A DNA stretch of 64,000 nt from Paracoccaceae bacterium Fryx2 (GTDB lineage Bacteria; Pseudomonadota; Alphaproteobacteria; Rhodobacterales; Rhodobacteraceae), in the NCBI GenBank assembly GCA_032334235.1, contig JAVSGI010000003.1, positions 992,001-1,056,000 of the forward strand, given 5' to 3'. The notes under the pieces are model-generated. The model made no database searches. It was not told the origin of the DNA and saw only the letters and a list, made by a program, of their open reading frames with translations. A program made the position numbers and the translations under genes. Below, piece by piece: positions 52,421 through 60,397 of this stretch; positions within the stretch are counted from its first letter, which is position 1; each line of letters opens with the position of its first letter.

Positions 52421-53425
52421 ATGCGTTATACCATATCTCTTACCGTGGCCAGCGCGCTGTGGGCCGGCACTGCCGCAGCCGAGGTGCCGCGCGTGGTGAC
52501 CGACCTGCCGCCGGTCCATGCGCTGGTGTCGATGGTGATGGGCGACCTCGGGCAGCCCGGCCTGCTGCTTGACCGCGGCGCCAACGCCCACAGCTTCCAG
52601 ATGCGCCCCAGCCAGGCGCAGGCCCTGTCGGAAGCCGACCTGATCGTGTGGATCGGCCCCGAGATGACCCCTTGGCTCGACCGCACGCTGCGGGGCATGG
52701 AAACCACGGCGGCGCAGGTGCATCTGCTCGACGCGCGCGGCACCTACCTTCAGGATTTTCGCGCAGGCGGGAGCGCAGGCGGGCACGACCACGCCAAGCA
52801 TGATCACGACCACGCCGCAGAGGCCTCAGCCGCGACCGAAGGCCATGACCATGCCGAAGGCGAAGGCCATGACCATGCTGAAGGCGAGGCCCACGCCCAC
52901 GCCGGCACCGACCCGCACGCCTGGCTCGACCCGGCCAATGGCGCGCTGTGGCTGGACACCATCGCCGTTGCCCTGTCTGGCCTCGATCCCGCAAATGCCA
53001 CGGTCTATACCGCCAATGCCGCCGCCGCCCAGGCGCAGATCGCGGCGACGGATGCCGAGGTCGCGGCCATCCTCGCCCCGGTCAAGGACAAGCCCTTCGT
53101 CGTGTTCCATGACGCCTACGGCTACTTCGCCGGCCATTACGGGCTGAATGTGGCAGGCTCGGTGGCGCTGGGCGATGCCTCTTCGCCCGGCGCAGCGCGT
53201 CTGGCCGACCTGCGTGCCGGAATGCAGGCCGGCAGCGCGCTCTGCATCTTCCCCGAGGCGCGGCATGACCCGGCGCTGGTGGCGCAGATGGCCGAGGGCA
53301 CCCGCGTCAGGGTCGGCGGCACGCTCGACCCCGAAGGCGCGATGCTCGAACCCGGCCCCGGGCTTTACCCCTTGATGCTGCGCGGCCTTGCCTCCACCCT
53401 TGCCGACTGCCTTGCCGCCGACTGA
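52421..53425 (+). CDS. znuA: Zinc ABC transporter substrate-binding protein
   Basis: A 334-aa periplasmic zinc-binding protein. Signal peptide 1-20 (MRYTISLTVASALWAGTAAA). Zinc ligand histidines expected at H33 (LPPVHALV), H57 (GANAHSF) and H166 (TDPHAW). Between about 121 and 160 is a histidine/acid-rich loop with repeated GHDHAEGEG units, typical of ZnuA. The remaining A-1 cluster folds include FVVFHDAYGYFAGHYGL. Transcribed away from zur from the shared operator. Confidence 0.95.
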   Translation: MRYTISLTVASALWAGTAAAEVPRVVTDLPPVHALVSMVMGDLGQPGLLLDRGANAHSFQMRPSQAQALSEADLIVWIGPEMTPWLDRTLRGMETTAAQVHLLDARGTYLQDFRAGGSAGGHDHAKHDHDHAAEASAATEGHDHAEGEGHDHAEGEAHAHAGTDPHAWLDPANGALWLDTIAVALSGLDPANATVYTANAAAAQAQIAATDAEVAAILAPVKDKPFVVFHDAYGYFAGHYGLNVAGSVALGDASSPGAARLADLRAGMQAGSALCIFPEARHDPALVAQMAEGTRVRVGGTLDPEGAMLEPGPGLYPLMLRGLASTLADCLAAD

Positions 53426-53460
53426 CCACCCTTGACCCGCAAGGCCCCATGGGCAACCCT

Positions 53461-53483
53461 GCCCCCGGAACATCACCGGGGGC
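53461..53483 (+). promoter_or_regulatory. Hairpin at the galM translation start
   Basis: GCCCCCGG and CCGGGGGC pair around a 7-nt loop. The stem ends 3 bp before the galM ATG, so the G-run that would serve as ribosome-binding site is inside the stem. It could be a znuA terminator, a translation brake, or both. Confidence 0.4.
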
Positions 53484-53486
53484 AAG

Positions 53487-54500
53487 ATGCAGGCAGCACC
53501 AACCCGCGTCGCCCCGTTCGGCAGCGCCCATGGGCAGACGGTCCAGCGCATCCTCCTGCAGGCGGGCGATTTGACAGTTGCCCTTCTGACCTGGGGGGCG
53601 GTGCTGCAATCGGTGCGGCTCGCGGGGGTGGCGCATGACCTGACGCTGGGGTCCGACCGGATCGACGACTACCTTGGCGCGATGCGCCACCACGGGTCGG
53701 TCATCGGCCCGGTTGCCAACCGCATCAGCGGCGCGCAAGCGCGGATCGCGGGCCGCCTGCACCGTTTCGAGGCCAATCAGGCGGGCACGATCACGCTGCA
53801 CGGCGGTGACGCGGGCACCCACCTCAAGCTCTGGTCGCTGGTCGCGGCCACGGCTGACAGCGCGACACTCGGCCTGACCCTGCCCGATGGCGACGGCGGC
53901 TTTCCCGGCAACCGCACCCTTGCGGCCCGCTTCGAGGTCGCGCCCCCCGCCACGCTGCGCCTGACCGTGACCGCTACGACCGACGCAGCCACCCTGATCA
54001 ACGTCGCCAACCACAGCTACTGGAACCTTGACGGCAGCGCCGACTGGTCCGGCCACGCCTTGCGCATTGCGGCCGACCGTTACCTGCCCACCACCCCCGA
54101 TTTCACCCCCACGGGCGAGATCTTCCCGACCGAGGGCACCCCGCACGACTTCCGCACCGCGCGCGAAATCACCCCCGGCGCGCCGCCGCTCGATCATTGC
54201 TTCTGCCTGTCGGACGCCCGCCGCCCCCTGACGCCGGTGCTGTGGCTGACCGGCCGCGGCGGCACCTCGCTGACCCTTGCCACCACCGAACCCGGCGTGC
54301 AGGTCTATGACGGCCGTGCCGCGCTCCGCCCCGGTCACGGCCCCTACGAGGGGCTGGCGATCGAGGCGCAGTTCTGGCCCGACGCCCCGAACCACCCCGC
54401 CTTCCCGGCCATCACCCTGACCCCCGGCACGCCTTGGGAACAGGTGACCGAGTGGCATTTTGCCCACAATCCACGCGTGCAGACCGCGCCACCCGCTTGA
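53487..54500 (+). CDS. galM: Aldose 1-epimerase
   Basis: A 337-aa mutarotase-family protein that interconverts alpha and beta anomers of aldoses. Family parts: VIGPVANRISGAQARI (conserved Asn-Arg), ITLHGGD with the first catalytic His region, NVANHSYWNLDG with the catalytic histidine, and GLAIEAQFWPDAPNHPAFP with the catalytic glutamate. No signal peptide. It stands alone between znuA and two unknown exported proteins. Confidence 0.93.
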   Translation: MQAAPTRVAPFGSAHGQTVQRILLQAGDLTVALLTWGAVLQSVRLAGVAHDLTLGSDRIDDYLGAMRHHGSVIGPVANRISGAQARIAGRLHRFEANQAGTITLHGGDAGTHLKLWSLVAATADSATLGLTLPDGDGGFPGNRTLAARFEVAPPATLRLTVTATTDAATLINVANHSYWNLDGSADWSGHALRIAADRYLPTTPDFTPTGEIFPTEGTPHDFRTAREITPGAPPLDHCFCLSDARRPLTPVLWLTGRGGTSLTLATTEPGVQVYDGRAALRPGHGPYEGLAIEAQFWPDAPNHPAFPAITLTPGTPWEQVTEWHFAHNPRVQTAPPA

Positions 54501-54624
54501 CAGAACGCCGCACCGGCCCCAGCATCCCCCAAGGCAGGCTTGCGGGAGCGGTTTCCCGCGAAAGATCAGGAAAACATCGCAACGCGGCAGCAGGCACCCC
54601 ATGCCCCTGCCCGGAGGCTTTACG

Positions 54625-55371
54625 ATGGTGCCACGCATTTCCGCCCGGCTGACGGGCTGTATCGCACTCGGTCTGGCGCTGGCCGGCCCCCCGGCTGTCG
54701 CGCAGGAAAGGAACCTGACGCTGCTCGGCATCCCCTCGGCCACGGTCGCGCCGCATGGCATGGTTTACGGCGCGCTCTCGGGCAGCGACCGCTATCTCGG
54801 CAGGTTCGATGAAACCGACGGCTCGCTGGAGCTTGGCTTCGGCCTTGGCGATGCGCAGGCCGGGATCGGGGCACAGATCAAGGTGGTCTCCACCTCGCTG
54901 ACCGATGATTTCGGAGATTCCGGCTATTTCGGCGTGAAGTTCGCGCGCCAGATCGCCGCCGGGTCGATGCCGGTCTTCCTTGGCCTGCAGATCGACCATA
55001 TCGCCGGGTGGGGAGAAGCGTCTGACCGCGACCCCGAGGCGTCGCTGGCCCTGACCGCGTTCCGCTTGATGCAGTTCTCGCCCGGCGGCGACAGCTTTCC
55101 GATGATGTTCACCCTTGGCGTCGGCGACAACCTGCGAAACAACCAGACCGACCCCGGCGTGTTCTTCGGCGCGGGCATCGGGCTGACCGAAAGCCTTGGC
55201 GCAAGCGCGGCCTGGTCGGGCGAGGGCGTCGACATCGGCGCATCCTTCCGCCCGCAGGCCCTGCCGGCGATGCGCGTCTCGGCCACCGTGAACGATGTGT
55301 TCGATCAGGAAGACAGCCGCAGGGTGACCCTTTCGGCAAGCTGGGCCTTGAAAGACGTGTTCGGGAGATGA
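54625..55371 (+). CDS. Exported beta-rich protein, possible outer-membrane barrel
   Basis: A 248-aa protein with a signal peptide (VPRISARLTGCIALGLALAG... cut near AVAQ). The mature part is beta-rich with alternating hydrophobic residues and many glycines (MVYGALSGSDRYLGRFD, LELGFGLGDAQAGIG, MMFTLGVGDNLRN, ASFRPQALPAMRVSATVND). It ends VTLSASWALKDVFGR, an amphipathic strand with an aromatic near the end as in outer-membrane proteins. No named family is recognised. The ATG at 54625 has CCGGAGG upstream. Coupled to the following gene (ATGA). Confidence 0.75.
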   Translation: MVPRISARLTGCIALGLALAGPPAVAQERNLTLLGIPSATVAPHGMVYGALSGSDRYLGRFDETDGSLELGFGLGDAQAGIGAQIKVVSTSLTDDFGDSGYFGVKFARQIAAGSMPVFLGLQIDHIAGWGEASDRDPEASLALTAFRLMQFSPGGDSFPMMFTLGVGDNLRNNQTDPGVFFGAGIGLTESLGASAAWSGEGVDIGASFRPQALPAMRVSATVNDVFDQEDSRRVTLSASWALKDVFGR

Positions 55372-56132
55372 CGGCGATGACCCCCAGACATCTGGCCAGA
55401 CCTCTGGCGTGCCTGCTGCTCGGGCTTAGCCTTGCGCCGGGCGCCGCCCCGGCCGGCGAAACGGCGGTGGACAACAACGCCTTCGTCTACATTCCCGACG
55501 TGTTCGGCGACATCTTCGGCGGCGGCGTTTCCGGCACCCGGCTGAGCGCGCCTCCCGCCGCAGGCGATGCCACTTCCGCAAGCGATGCCACTTCACCGGG
55601 CGAGGCCCCCGCCGGGGCAACGGTCGTCCGGGCACCCGCCGGGGCGTCCGTGGGGCTGCCGGGCGATCTTGGCGCCACCACGATCAGCGCCGACGCCACC
55701 CAGCGGCTGGTCAGCCGGGTGGCCGACGCCTCGCGCTTCTGCCGCCTGCTACCGGAATCGGCCTATGCCGTCGATTGCCTCAGTGAACAGCTTGAATCCA
55801 TCGTGCGCGACATGCCCACGACCGGCGAATATGCTGATGCCCGCACCGCCCTTGCCACCGCCGCCCGCGACCTGCGCGCGCTGGCCGAACGCAACGCCGA
55901 CCCGGCGCTGCCCACCGCCCGGCTGCGGGTTGGCGGTCAGGTGTCGTCACGCCCCCTGACCCCGATCCGCCCCGAGGCTCGCGCCAGCGCCAACCAGCAG
56001 GCCATCGCCATTCTGGAGGAGGCCGAAACCGTGCTCCTGCGCTCGGCTGAAAACTCGGCCCGGCGCCGGGGGCATTACGACCGCGTGGCACTGGCTGTGG
56101 GGTCGAACAAGCTGCTGCTGCGCTCGCTCTAG
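55368..56132 (+). CDS. Hypothetical exported protein coupled to the barrel-like protein
   Basis: A 254-aa protein with a signal peptide (RPLACLLLGLSLAPGAAPAG). A Ser/Ala/Pro-rich linker (about 60-105, with GDATSASDATSPGEA) precedes a helical C-terminal domain (TQRLVSRVADASRFCRLLPE; NQQAIAILEEAETVLLRSAE) with two cysteines that could bond. No named family is recognised. The start overlaps the previous stop by 4 bp, so the two are coexpressed. The end overlaps puuD (convergent) by 4 bp. Confidence 0.7.
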   Translation: MTAMTPRHLARPLACLLLGLSLAPGAAPAGETAVDNNAFVYIPDVFGDIFGGGVSGTRLSAPPAAGDATSASDATSPGEAPAGATVVRAPAGASVGLPGDLGATTISADATQRLVSRVADASRFCRLLPESAYAVDCLSEQLESIVRDMPTTGEYADARTALATAARDLRALAERNADPALPTARLRVGGQVSSRPLTPIRPEARASANQQAIAILEEAETVLLRSAENSARRRGHYDRVALAVGSNKLLLRSL

Positions 56133-57376
56133 CCTTCCTCCGGCCCGACAGCGCCACGAAACCACGCCACGATCTTTGCCCTTTCCTGGGGTTCGATGTA
56201 GCTTAGGTTACCGGGCGGCATCGCATGGGTCAGACCCGCCTGCAGATAGATCCGCCGCGCCTCGTGGGCGATCTGGGCCGGGCTTTCCAGCACCACGCCC
56301 TTCGGCGGCCAGTGCAGCCCTTCCCACGACGGCTCTGCCGCATGGCACATCGAACAGCGGCCCAGCACGATGTCGGTCACCTCGTCGAAGCCGGAGGCTT
56401 CGGCATAGCGCAGCGCCGATCCGGTCAGCGCGGCCTCGGGGGCGGGCAGCCGCATCGGCGCGGTCGACAGCCAGGCGATGATCAGGAACAGGATCGCGGT
56501 CGCGGCCCAGGTCCAGCTTGGCCGCCCCTTCCGGGCGTGCATCGTGTTGAAATAATGCCGGATCGTGACCCCCATCAGGAACACGAGGCTGGCAATCAGC
56601 CAGTTCCATTCCGTCGCGAACACCAGCGGGTAATGGTTCGACAGCATCAGGAACAGCACCGGCAGCGTCAGGTAGTTGTTGTGCACGCTGCGCTGCCGGG
56701 CGATCCGGCCATATTTCGGGTCGGGCTTGCGCCCGGCCTTCAGGTCGGCGACCACGATCCGCTGATTGGGCATGATGGTCATGAACACGTTGCCGCTCAT
56801 CAGCGTCGCGGTGAAGGCCCCCAGATGCAGCAGCGCCGCCCGGCCCGAGAAAACCTGCGTGTAGCCCCAGGCCATCGCCACCAGCAGCCCGAACAGCAGC
56901 ACCATCAGCCGCGTGTTGTCCATCCCGAAACGTGTCTTGCACAGCGCGTCATAGGCCAGCCAGCCGAACAGCAGCGAGCCGACCGATATCGCGATGGCCT
57001 GCCACACCGGAATGTCCAGCACCTCCGGGTCGACCAGATAGAACTCTGCCCCCAGGTAATACACCAGCACCAGCAGGGCGAACCCCGATAGCCAGGTGGC
57101 ATAGCTTTCCCATTTGAACCAGGTCAGATGCTCGGGCAATCGGGCCGGGGCGACCATGTATTTCTGCACATGGTAGAACCCGCCGCCGTGCACCTGCCAT
57201 TCCTCGCCCGAAACGCCTTCGGCCATCCCCGGCGCCTTCTGCAAGCCCAGATCCAGCGCGATGAAATAGAACGAAGACCCGATCCACGCCACCGCCGTGA
57301 TCACATGCGTCCAGCGCGCCGCGATCTGCACCCATTCCCACAGCACGACCCAGTCGTAAACCGCATCCGTCATCAT
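56129..57376 (-). CDS. puuD: Membrane urate hydroxylase PuuD
   Basis: A 415-aa integral membrane protein that oxidises urate to 5-hydroxyisourate, with a C-terminal cytochrome c domain passing electrons to the respiratory chain. About eight membrane helices occupy 1-310. The heme c site is the CSMCH in VLGRCSMCHAAEP (about 340), with a methionine ligand candidate in THAMPPGN. The N-terminus WEWVQIAARWTHVITAVAWI fits the PuuD family. Two ATG codons begin the frame. It is followed upstream by two small unknown genes and uraH on the same strand. Confidence 0.95.
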   Translation of the reverse strand: MMTDAVYDWVVLWEWVQIAARWTHVITAVAWIGSSFYFIALDLGLQKAPGMAEGVSGEEWQVHGGGFYHVQKYMVAPARLPEHLTWFKWESYATWLSGFALLVLVYYLGAEFYLVDPEVLDIPVWQAIAISVGSLLFGWLAYDALCKTRFGMDNTRLMVLLFGLLVAMAWGYTQVFSGRAALLHLGAFTATLMSGNVFMTIMPNQRIVVADLKAGRKPDPKYGRIARQRSVHNNYLTLPVLFLMLSNHYPLVFATEWNWLIASLVFLMGVTIRHYFNTMHARKGRPSWTWAATAILFLIIAWLSTAPMRLPAPEAALTGSALRYAEASGFDEVTDIVLGRCSMCHAAEPSWEGLHWPPKGVVLESPAQIAHEARRIYLQAGLTHAMPPGNLSYIEPQERAKIVAWFRGAVGPEEG

Positions 57377-57537
57377 CCCAGTCCCCCGGCCCCGCGCAAC
57401 TCACCAACCGACCGGGATCATTCGATAGTCGTCGGCAGAAATCCACCCGGTGCGCCCGGGCCAGACGCGATCATCCGCGCAAATGCAGCGCCTGTCCACC
57501 AATTGGGCAGCGCGGGCGGCGCATCGGCCCCTGCGGT

Positions 57538-58005
57538 TCAGAAATAGGCGATCAGCCGCCCCAGCGCCGCCACGCCCAGCCACAACAGCAGCGACACGCC
57601 TGCCGCCAGCCGCATCTGCAGTGTCGGCACCGCCCCCAGCGACGCGCCCCGCAACATCCGTTCGAGCCAGACCACATTGCCCAGCGCCAGCAGGATCGCC
57701 AGAACCTTGACCTGGAACACCGGATTCACCGCGATGTGGCCCGCCTCCGGCAGGAACAGCATCACCCCCGTGCCGATCTGCACCAGCAGGAACAGCACCG
57801 CCAGCGGCCGCACCCGCGCCACGAAAGACCGGATCGCGGAAACGCTGCGCTCACGCATCGCCACGATGTCCATCGCCGCCACCGAGGCGAAGAACAGCAT
57901 CAGCCCCGTGACGTGCACCACGTTGGCCAGCGGGTAGAGCCAAACCGACCGCCGCATTTCCCCGGCCACGCCCGAGGCTTCCAGCCCGGCAAGCAGACCT
58001 TCCAT
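57538..58005 (-). CDS. Small membrane protein (DUF6644-like)
   Basis: A 155-aa protein with four hydrophobic helices: about 22-48 (VWLYPLANVVHVTGLMLFFA), 68-88, 96-118 and 130-150. Histidine in ANVVHVTG and a second in EAGHIAVN lie at helix ends, positions that could hold a heme, but this is speculative. Resembles DUF6644-type proteins that accompany DUF6152 genes. It begins three bases after the DUF6152 stop, in a uraH-DUF6152-this-puuD strand order, so it probably works with urate oxidation or electron transfer. Confidence 0.75.
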   Translation of the reverse strand: MEGLLAGLEASGVAGEMRRSVWLYPLANVVHVTGLMLFFASVAAMDIVAMRERSVSAIRSFVARVRPLAVLFLLVQIGTGVMLFLPEAGHIAVNPVFQVKVLAILLALGNVVWLERMLRGASLGAVPTLQMRLAAGVSLLLWLGVAALGRLIAYF

Positions 58006-58008
58006 GCG

Positions 58009-58353
58009 TCAGCGCAACTCGTAGCGCCGACCGTCGACCTCGACCCACTCGGCGCGGATCTCGGCCGTGCCGTCGCTTTTGGGATAGCCATGGGCCGTCA
58101 CTTCGACGCCGACCTTCAGCACCGCCTCGGTCGCCCCGCGCGCGTTCATCCGCGTCAGCGGCGCCAGCGTGATCAGCCACGGCGCGCCGTCATGCGGAAC
58201 GGTCATCTCGCCATGCGGATTGCCCAGCGTGATGTCCTCGATCTCGCCTGCGATGGTGATCGGGGCATCGGCATTGTAGGATCCCCAGCCGTGGTGCGCG
58301 GTAGCCGGCACGGCGGCCAGGGCAATAATCAGGAACGGCAAAGCACGTTTCAT
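58009..58353 (-). CDS. DUF6152-like small periplasmic protein
   Basis: A 114-aa exported protein with a signal peptide (MKRALPFLIIALAAVPATA) followed at once by HHGWGSYNADAP, a His-His motif at the mature N-terminus characteristic of DUF6152. The domain is all-beta (ITIAGEIEDITLGNPHGEMTV). The N-terminal HH suggests metal, for example copper, binding; not proven. It sits next to a membrane partner in the urate cluster. Confidence 0.8.
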   Translation of the reverse strand: MKRALPFLIIALAAVPATAHHGWGSYNADAPITIAGEIEDITLGNPHGEMTVPHDGAPWLITLAPLTRMNARGATEAVLKVGVEVTAHGYPKSDGTAEIRAEWVEVDGRRYELR

Positions 58354-58458
58354 CTGCGCCTCCTCTTTCCAGTCGGTGCCGTGATGGTATGCGCCTGCGA
58401 AAATCCGTCAAGCGGGCCGCCCCGCATCCCCGCGCCGGTGCGGCAGGTTTTCGCCGCG

Positions 58459-58827
58459 TCAGCTCCCCCGATAGGTCGAATAGGCAAAGGGCGAAATCAG
58501 CAGCGGCACATGGTAATGCGCGCCCGAATCCGTCACGCCGAACCGTATCGGAATCTCGTCCAGAAACAGCACGCCGTCGCCCGCCTGTCCCGATGCGCGC
58601 AGGTAGTCCCCCGCACAAAACACCAGCTCATAAACACCCACAACCATCTCCTGGCCCGCCAGCATCGGCGCATCGGTGCGCCCGTCGGCGTTGGTCACGG
58701 TTTCCCCGATCTTGCGGTGGCTGTTGCCCGTCACCCTGAACAGAATGATCGTCACCCCCGCCGCAGGCTTGCCCCGCGCAGTATCCAGCACATGCGTCGT
58801 CACCCGGCCACCAACTGCCCCTGTCAT
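58459..58827 (-). CDS. uraH: Hydroxyisourate hydrolase
   Basis: A 122-aa transthyretin-like enzyme hydrolysing 5-hydroxyisourate to OHCU. Catalytic markers: the histidine in VTTHVLDTARGKPA, the arginine in TNADGRTDAPM, the histidine in HYHVPLLISPFAYSTYRGS, and that C-terminal YRGS tail, which separates the enzyme from transthyretin. Full length. First gene of the minus-strand half of the cluster, diverging from the allantoinase fusion. Confidence 0.95.
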   Translation of the reverse strand: MTGAVGGRVTTHVLDTARGKPAAGVTIILFRVTGNSHRKIGETVTNADGRTDAPMLAGQEMVVGVYELVFCAGDYLRASGQAGDGVLFLDEIPIRFGVTDSGAHYHVPLLISPFAYSTYRGS

Positions 58828-58850
58828 CCCCCGCCCCTTCCGGTCATATC

Positions 58851-58876
58851 TGCCGCAGTCTGCCGCGAATTGCCGC
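58851..58876. promoter_or_regulatory. Three TGCCGC repeats at exact 10-bp spacing
   Basis: TGCCGC begins at 58851, 58861 and 58871, in the 142-bp region between divergent uraH and the allantoinase fusion gene. One-turn phasing puts all three on the same DNA face. A candidate regulator site; the regulator is unknown. Confidence 0.4.
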
Positions 58877-58969
58877 AGGAATCGACCGCCGATTTGCGAC
58901 TCGCGTTTTCCGGTTGCATTTTCAGGTACGTCCGCGATCTTTCACCCTGTCCAGCGAAGGAGCCTCCCC

Positions 58970-60397
58970 GTGAACCGCTACCCCCGCGACCTTCTGGGCT
59001 ACGGCGCCAATCCCCCCGATGCCGCCTGGCCCGGGGGCGCGAAAATCGCCGTCTCGCTGGTGCTGAACTACGAGGAGGGCGGCGAGAACAGCATCCTGCA
59101 CGGCGACGCCGCGTCCGAGGCGTTCCTGTCCGACATCGCGGGCGCCGCCCCCTGGCCGGGCCAGCGGCACTGGAACATGGAATCCCTTTACGACTACGGC
59201 GCCCGCGCGGGCTTCTGGCGCCTGCACCGGCTGTTCACCGGCCTGGGCATCCCGGTCACGGTCTACGGCGTCGCCACCGCGCTGGCCCGCAGCCCCGAAC
59301 AGGTCGCCGCCATGCAGACCGCAGGGTGGGAAATCGCCTCGCACGGCCTGAAATGGGTCGAGCACCGCGACATGCCCGAGGCCGACGAACGCGCCGCCAT
59401 CGCCGAGGCGATCCGCCTGCACTCCGAGGTTACCGGTACCCGCCCGCACGGCTGGTACACCGGGCGCTGCTCGATCAACACCGTGCGGCTGACCGCCGAA
59501 CAGGGCTTCGACTGGATCTCCGACACCTACGACGACGACCTGCCCCACTGGCGCAGCGCAAACGGCCACGACCAGCTGGTGATCCCCTACACGCTCGAGG
59601 CCAACGACATGCGCTTCGCCACCGCGCCGGGCTACATCACCGGCGAGCAGTTCTTCCAGTACCTGAAGGACAGCTTCGACACCCTCTACGCCGAGGGCTG
59701 CGAGGGGCGGGCAAAGATGTTCTCCATCGGCCTGCACTGCCGCCTGATCGGCCGCCCGGGCAAGATCGCGGGCCTGCGCCGCTTCCTCGACTACGCGCAG
59801 GCGCACGACGGTGTCTGGTTCCCCCGGCGGATCGACATCGCCCGCCACTGGGCCGCCACCCACCCGCCGGCACATCGCGAGCGCCCCTCGCAGATGAACC
59901 GCACCGCCTTCGTGCGCCGCTTCGGCGGCATCTTCGAGCATTCCCCCTGGGTCGCGGACCGCGCCTTCAACCTGGAACTCGGCCCCGCACATGACAGCGC
60001 GACCGGCCTGCACGGTGCGCTGACCCGCGTCTTCCGCAGCGCCACGCCCGAGGAACGGCTGCGCGTGCTGACCGCCCACCCCGACCTTGCGGGCAAGCTG
60101 GCGCAGGCCCGCCGCCTGACCCCCGAAAGTGCCGGCGAACAGGCGCAGGCCGGCCTCGACGCCCTGACCGACGCCGAACGCGTGACGTTCGAGGATCTCA
60201 ATGCCGCCTACGTTACCCGCCACGGCTTCCCCTTCATCATCGCGGTGCGCGATCACACCAAGGCCACGATCCTGCACGCCTTCCAGACCCGCCTGACCAA
60301 CGACCGCGACACCGAATTCGCCACCGCCTGCGCCCAGGTCGAACGCATCGCCGCCCTGCGCCTGACCGACCTGTTCCGCGAGGAGTCCCCGAAATGA
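58970..60397 (+). CDS. puuE: Allantoinase (PuuE) fused to OHCU decarboxylase
   Basis: A 475-aa two-domain enzyme. Residues 1 to about 305 are a cofactor-independent allantoinase of the polysaccharide deacetylase fold (RYPRDLLGYGANPPDAAWPG; GWEIASHGLKWVEH; GWYTGRCSINTVRL). From about 309 (MNRTAFVRRFGGIFEHSPWV) it is an OHCU decarboxylase domain with the catalytic histidine in TAHPDLAGKLA and HGFPFIIAVRDHTK. It thus carries OHCU -> S-allantoin -> allantoate in one chain. The GTG at 58970 follows GAAGGAG; longer frames are unsupported. Coupled to allE (ATGA). Confidence 0.95.
   Translation: MNRYPRDLLGYGANPPDAAWPGGAKIAVSLVLNYEEGGENSILHGDAASEAFLSDIAGAAPWPGQRHWNMESLYDYGARAGFWRLHRLFTGLGIPVTVYGVATALARSPEQVAAMQTAGWEIASHGLKWVEHRDMPEADERAAIAEAIRLHSEVTGTRPHGWYTGRCSINTVRLTAEQGFDWISDTYDDDLPHWRSANGHDQLVIPYTLEANDMRFATAPGYITGEQFFQYLKDSFDTLYAEGCEGRAKMFSIGLHCRLIGRPGKIAGLRRFLDYAQAHDGVWFPRRIDIARHWAATHPPAHRERPSQMNRTAFVRRFGGIFEHSPWVADRAFNLELGPAHDSATGLHGALTRVFRSATPEERLRVLTAHPDLAGKLAQARRLTPESAGEQAQAGLDALTDAERVTFEDLNAAYVTRHGFPFIIAVRDHTKATILHAFQTRLTNDRDTEFATACAQVERIAALRLTDLFREESPK

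Noticed and set aside
52785-52910. Short repeated units in znuA resembling a repeat array
   Set aside because: They are codon repeats for the GHDHAEGEG histidine loop; no spacers, and the frame is intact.
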